DNA of 8,922 bases from an uncultured Oscillospiraceae bacterium (GTDB lineage: Bacteria > Bacillota > Clostridia > Oscillospirales > Oscillospiraceae): contig CAKTRJ010000055.1 of NCBI GenBank assembly GCA_934597345.1, positions 1 through 8,922 of the forward strand. Reading direction: 5' to 3'. How positions within the stretch are numbered: the stretch's first letter is position 1; every line of letters begins with the position of its first letter. The notes below the pieces were generated by a model, which did not search any database, had not been told where the DNA came from, and worked only from the letters and a program-made list of their open reading frames with translations. A program made the position numbers and the translations under genes. Shown piece by piece: positions 7,119 through 8,922 of the stretch.

Positions 7119-7143
7119 AGTGTATTAAACGTACTAGTACACT
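7119..7143. promoter_or_regulatory. Probable operator for the YtrA-type repressor
   Basis: A 25-base imperfect dyad has outer arms AGTGTA (7119-7124) and TACACT (7138-7143), with matching TA steps further in. The inner GTACTAGTAC (7131-7140) is itself a perfect palindrome. It begins inside the -10 box of the operon promoter and covers the expected transcription start near 7135, the position for a repressor. A third AGTGTA at 7114-7119 directly abuts it. That the encoded GntR protein binds here is inferred from position and symmetry. Confidence 0.65.
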
Positions 7144-7170
7144 TATACCACGGTGTCATACACCTGTCAA
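7142..7170 (-). promoter_or_regulatory. Sigma-A-type promoter of the GntR-ABC operon
   Basis: On the minus strand a perfect -35 TTGACA (7165-7170) is followed by a 17-base spacer and a -10 TATAAG (7142-7147), five of six to consensus. Transcription would start near 7135, giving an untranslated leader of roughly 40 bases. The spacer holds a small dyad, GGTGT-ATG-ACACC (7152-7164). Confidence 0.85.
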
Positions 7171-7262
7171 GAGGAAAGGTCAAATTTTTGCAAAAATCTT
7201 CTGACGTTATCGCTGCCTTTCGTAATTTTCATGGGTCGGCGGCAGAAAAATGCCTGTGGGGG

Positions 7263-7291
7263 CTTTTCTTTTGCGGTAAATTCGATATAAT
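7263..7291 (+). promoter_or_regulatory. Probable promoter of the ATP-grasp gene
   Basis: A perfect -10 TATAAT lies at 7286-7291, in an AT-rich stretch. The region 17 bases upstream (CTTTTC, 7263-7268) is a poor -35. Transcription would start near 7298, which leaves too short a leader for the ATG at 7306 and supports the later start at 7327. Confidence 0.55.
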
Positions 7292-7326
7292 AATAAGCAC
7301 CTGTTATGAAAGGATGTTTTGCCTTT

Positions 7327-8346
7327 ATGAAACTGAGTTCCATTCGTCAGGCGGCCAGAAGCGTGCCGCTGCGCCGCGTCTGGCAGACCGCCGAAAAGGC
7401 ACACGCCATCTGCGGCAAGCCCACGGCGGCGCTGTTTACCGACATGCTGCGGTGCGCCAAGCGCTACGGCGCAGGCCCGACGGACTATATGATGTTTGAG
7501 TTTTACGACCTGAGCGACGCCGAGCGGGCCACCTATCTGACCCGCGTGCGCTCCGCTGCCTTTGTCAAGCGGGTGAACAACCGCACCGACGCCGCCATCT
7601 TCAACGACAAGAACGCCTTTTTTGAAAAGTTCCGGCCCCTGATGGGCCGCGAGGCACTGAACCTGTTCAAGGCCGACGCAGAGCAGTTCAAGGCGTTCAT
7701 GGCGGACAAGGACGCCGTGATCGTCAAGCCCATCGACGGCGACTGCGGCAGCGGTATCGAGAAGCTGTACAAGAAGGATTTCTCCGATCTGGAGGCCATG
7801 TGGGCCTACATGAAGCAGCCGGAGAAGCGGTTCGGCATCTGCGAGGAGGTCATCCGCCAGCATCCCCAGGCGGCGGCGCTGCATCCCGATTCCATCAACT
7901 GCATCCGCGTGGCCACCTTCGTGAAGGACGGCGAGCCGTTGGTGATCTACGCCGCCTGCAAGGCGGGTACCGGCGGTATGGCCTTTGACAACATGGGCCG
8001 GGGCGGCATCACCATGCGCTTCGATCTGGACACCGGTAAGATCGCCGGCCAGGGCCATGACGAGGAGCTGAAGAAGTACGACCGCCATCCCACCACCGGC
8101 ATTGAACTGAAGGGCTATCAGATGCCCATGCACAAGGAGGTCAAGGCGCTGGCCCTGAAGGCGGCGCTGATGTATCCGGAGTTCCACTATGTGGGCTGGG
8201 ACATCTGCATGACGGAGAAAGGCCCCGCCATCATCGAGGGCAACGACTATCCCGGCTACGATCTGGCCCAGATCCCCGACGACGGCGATCCCCATCCCCG
8301 CTATGGCCTGATCCCCCGGTTTGAGAAGTACGGCATTGAGGTATAA
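7327..8346 (+). CDS. Sugar-transfer-associated ATP-grasp protein
   Basis: The 339-residue product has an ATP-grasp fold, a family that uses ATP to activate a carboxylate through an acyl-phosphate and join it to an amine or similar nucleophile. Visible features are IVKPIDGDCGSGI (132-144) with ATP-binding K134 and the glycine-rich loop, ICEEVI (171-176) at the adenine-binding strand, SINCIRVATF (189-198), GWDIC (290-294) with likely metal ligand D293, and IIEGN (302-306) with E304 and N306. The first 90 residues are a helical N-terminal region. The pattern fits the group named sugar-transfer-associated ATP-grasp (PF14397 from memory), often near surface polysaccharide genes; its substrates are not known to me. 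It is transcribed alone and divergently from the GntR operon. An in-frame ATG at 7306 lacks a ribosome binding site; the ATG at 7327 has AAAGGATG ten bases before it. A strong terminator follows. Confidence 0.85.
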   Translation: MKLSSIRQAARSVPLRRVWQTAEKAHAICGKPTAALFTDMLRCAKRYGAGPTDYMMFEFYDLSDAERATYLTRVRSAAFVKRVNNRTDAAIFNDKNAFFEKFRPLMGREALNLFKADAEQFKAFMADKDAVIVKPIDGDCGSGIEKLYKKDFSDLEAMWAYMKQPEKRFGICEEVIRQHPQAAALHPDSINCIRVATFVKDGEPLVIYAACKAGTGGMAFDNMGRGGITMRFDLDTGKIAGQGHDEELKKYDRHPTTGIELKGYQMPMHKEVKALALKAALMYPEFHYVGWDICMTEKGPAIIEGNDYPGYDLAQIPDDGDPHPRYGLIPRFEKYGIEV

Positions 8347-8374
8347 GGGGTTATCATCACAATAGAGACGCATC

Positions 8375-8408
8375 AGGGGCGGGAATTGTTCCCGCCCCTT
8401 TTATTTTT
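8375..8408 (+). terminator. Intrinsic terminator of the ATP-grasp gene
   Basis: Perfect 11-base arms AGGGGCGGGAA (8375-8385) and TTCCCGCCCCT (8389-8399) enclose a TTG loop, followed by a T-rich tail TTTATTTTT. It lies about 30 bases after the stop codon. Confidence 0.92.
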
Positions 8409-8434
8409 GCTTATGACCGCTCGATGCACAGGAT

Positions 8435-8512
8435 GTAGGGCGGGGTGACCTCACCCCGCCGCCAACAGCATAGTGCGTTGTCACGCGGCGGCATGACCAC
8501 ATGCCGCCCTAC
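8435..8512. repeat. BIME/REP-like pair of inverted palindromic units
   Basis: Two 27-base units face each other across 24 bases. The left unit (8435-8461) and the reverse complement of the right unit (8486-8512) both begin GTAGGGCGG and end CCGCCG. Each is a hairpin: GGCGGGGTGA with TCACCCCGCC (8439-8460), and GGCGGCATG with CATGCCGCC (8487-8508). The centres differ in sequence but both still pair. The element is bounded by GTAGGGCGG and CCGCCCTAC as terminal inverted repeats. Similar short repeats are, as I recall, scattered between genes in Oscillospiraceae. No coding capacity is seen; no target duplication was recognised. Confidence 0.65.
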
Positions 8513-8530
8513 GGAATTCAGATGTCACGA

Positions 8531-8576
8531 AAAAGAAAGGTCACAGCGGACATTCGTCCGCTGTGACCTTTCTTTT
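8531..8576. terminator. Long intrinsic terminator of the NhaC-family gene, usable on both strands
   Basis: Perfect 21-base arms (8531-8551 and 8556-8576) enclose the loop ATTC. The GC-rich core is GGTCACAGCGGAC, and the outer part is AAAAGAAA paired with TTTCTTTT, which supplies the T-rich tail in either direction. It lies about 30 bases past the stop of the minus-strand antiporter gene. It would also back up the terminator of the facing ATP-grasp gene. Confidence 0.92.
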
Positions 8577-8607
8577 GTTGGAAGTATCAGTACGTTTCAG
8601 AACACGC

Positions 8608-8922
8608 TTACTTCTGGTGTGCCAGCGCCTTGTTGGCCTCGGCCATTTCCTGGAAGATACCGGCGTGCTTCTTGGCAACGACGACCTTGATGACCAGCAG
8701 CGTGCCGACCATCAGCGCCACGGCGATGATCAGGTTGATGACCACGTTCTGGATCAGACCGGCCAGGATGAAGCTGACGAAGGCCACACCGGAAACGGTC
8801 AGGGCGTAGGGCAGCTGGGTGAACACGTGGTTCAGGTGGAAGCAGTGCGCACCGGCAGAAGCCATGATGGTGGTATCGGAGATGGGGGAGCAGTGGTCGC
8901 CCATAACGCCGCCGGAGCAGGC
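8608..8922 (-). CDS. Na+/H+ antiporter, NhaC family (C-terminal part, cut by window edge)
   Basis: Only the last 104 residues are present; the frame is open through the right edge, so the start lies outside. The fragment begins ACSGGV and continues GDHCSPISDTTIMAS, a highly conserved motif of NhaC-family antiporters, which exchange sodium for protons (some relatives exchange malate and lactate) across the cell membrane. Hydrophobic segments follow at about fragment residues 36-62 and 62-80, then a short charged cytoplasmic tail. An internal ATG at 8904 lies inside the conserved motif and is not a start. The gene is closed by a strong terminator. Whether the substrate is sodium or an organic acid cannot be judged from this part. 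Confidence 0.88.
   Translation of the reverse strand, partial: ACSGGVMGDHCSPISDTTIMASAGAHCFHLNHVFTQLPYALTVSGVAFVSFILAGLIQNVVINLIIAVALMVGTLLVIKVVVAKKHAGIFQEMAEANKALAHQK

Noticed and set aside
7246..7272. Weak terminator-like fold (GCC-GGC stem flanked by A- and T-runs)
   Set aside because: The stem is only about three GC pairs plus A-T pairs with a bulge, and it overlaps the likely promoter of the ATP-grasp gene.
7207..8373. 388-codon open frame on the minus strand opposite the ATP-grasp gene
   Set aside because: It is antisense to a gene with clear ATP-grasp motifs, has no family resemblance and a biased His/Gly/Ala/Val composition typical of a GC-rich shadow frame.
8445..8690. 81-codon plus-strand open frame
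   Set aside because: It runs through the palindromic repeat and the 21-base-arm terminator and into the antiporter gene on the other strand; no ribosome binding site or family.

Overview
The window looks like chromosome of a GC-rich, low-complexity-free Firmicute, most likely a gut clostridium of the Oscillospiraceae type. The reasons are strong AGGAGG-type ribosome binding sites, TTGACA/TATAAT-type promoters, a GntR/YtrA-type ABC operon, a BceAB-type ABC pair, and short palindromic intergenic repeats that I remember from that group. The family assignment rests on recall, not on a search. There is no phage, IS element, CRISPR array, rRNA or tRNA.

Layout, read along the minus strand from the right. 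At the right edge is the last 104 codons of an NhaC-family Na+/H+ antiporter (8608-8922), ending at a long intrinsic terminator. Next is a roughly 260-base intergenic stretch with a REP/BIME-like pair of inverted palindromic units (8435-8512) and the terminator of the only plus-strand gene. That gene (7327-8346) encodes a sugar-transfer-associated ATP-grasp protein. It is divergent from a minus-strand operon that starts at a clear promoter/operator (7119-7170): a YtrA-type GntR repressor, an ABC ATPase overlapping it by one base, and an ABC permease with a large C-terminal extracytoplasmic domain overlapping the ATPase by 26 bases. After a 129-base gap holding a foldable leader comes a membrane-bound, processive-type family 2 glycosyltransferase (2604-3848) with its own terminator. 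Last comes a BceA/BceB-like ABC pair joined by an ATGA overlap (1712-2476 and 81-1715) and closed by a bidirectional terminator at 45-77.

How the genes may work together: the two ABC systems and the glycosyltransferase all face the cell envelope. YtrA-type and BceAB-type transporters are both known in Firmicutes as responders to cell-wall-active peptides or antibiotics, so an envelope-stress or envelope-building neighbourhood is a reasonable inference. The BceAB pair has no two-component system beside it in this window. I see no convincing undescribed multi-gene system. The most unusual signals are the repressor site that starts inside the operon promoter, the compact three-way-junction fold just before the glycosyltransferase ribosome binding site, the BIME-like repeat whose two units differ but keep their pairing, and the permease's uncharacterised outer domain.
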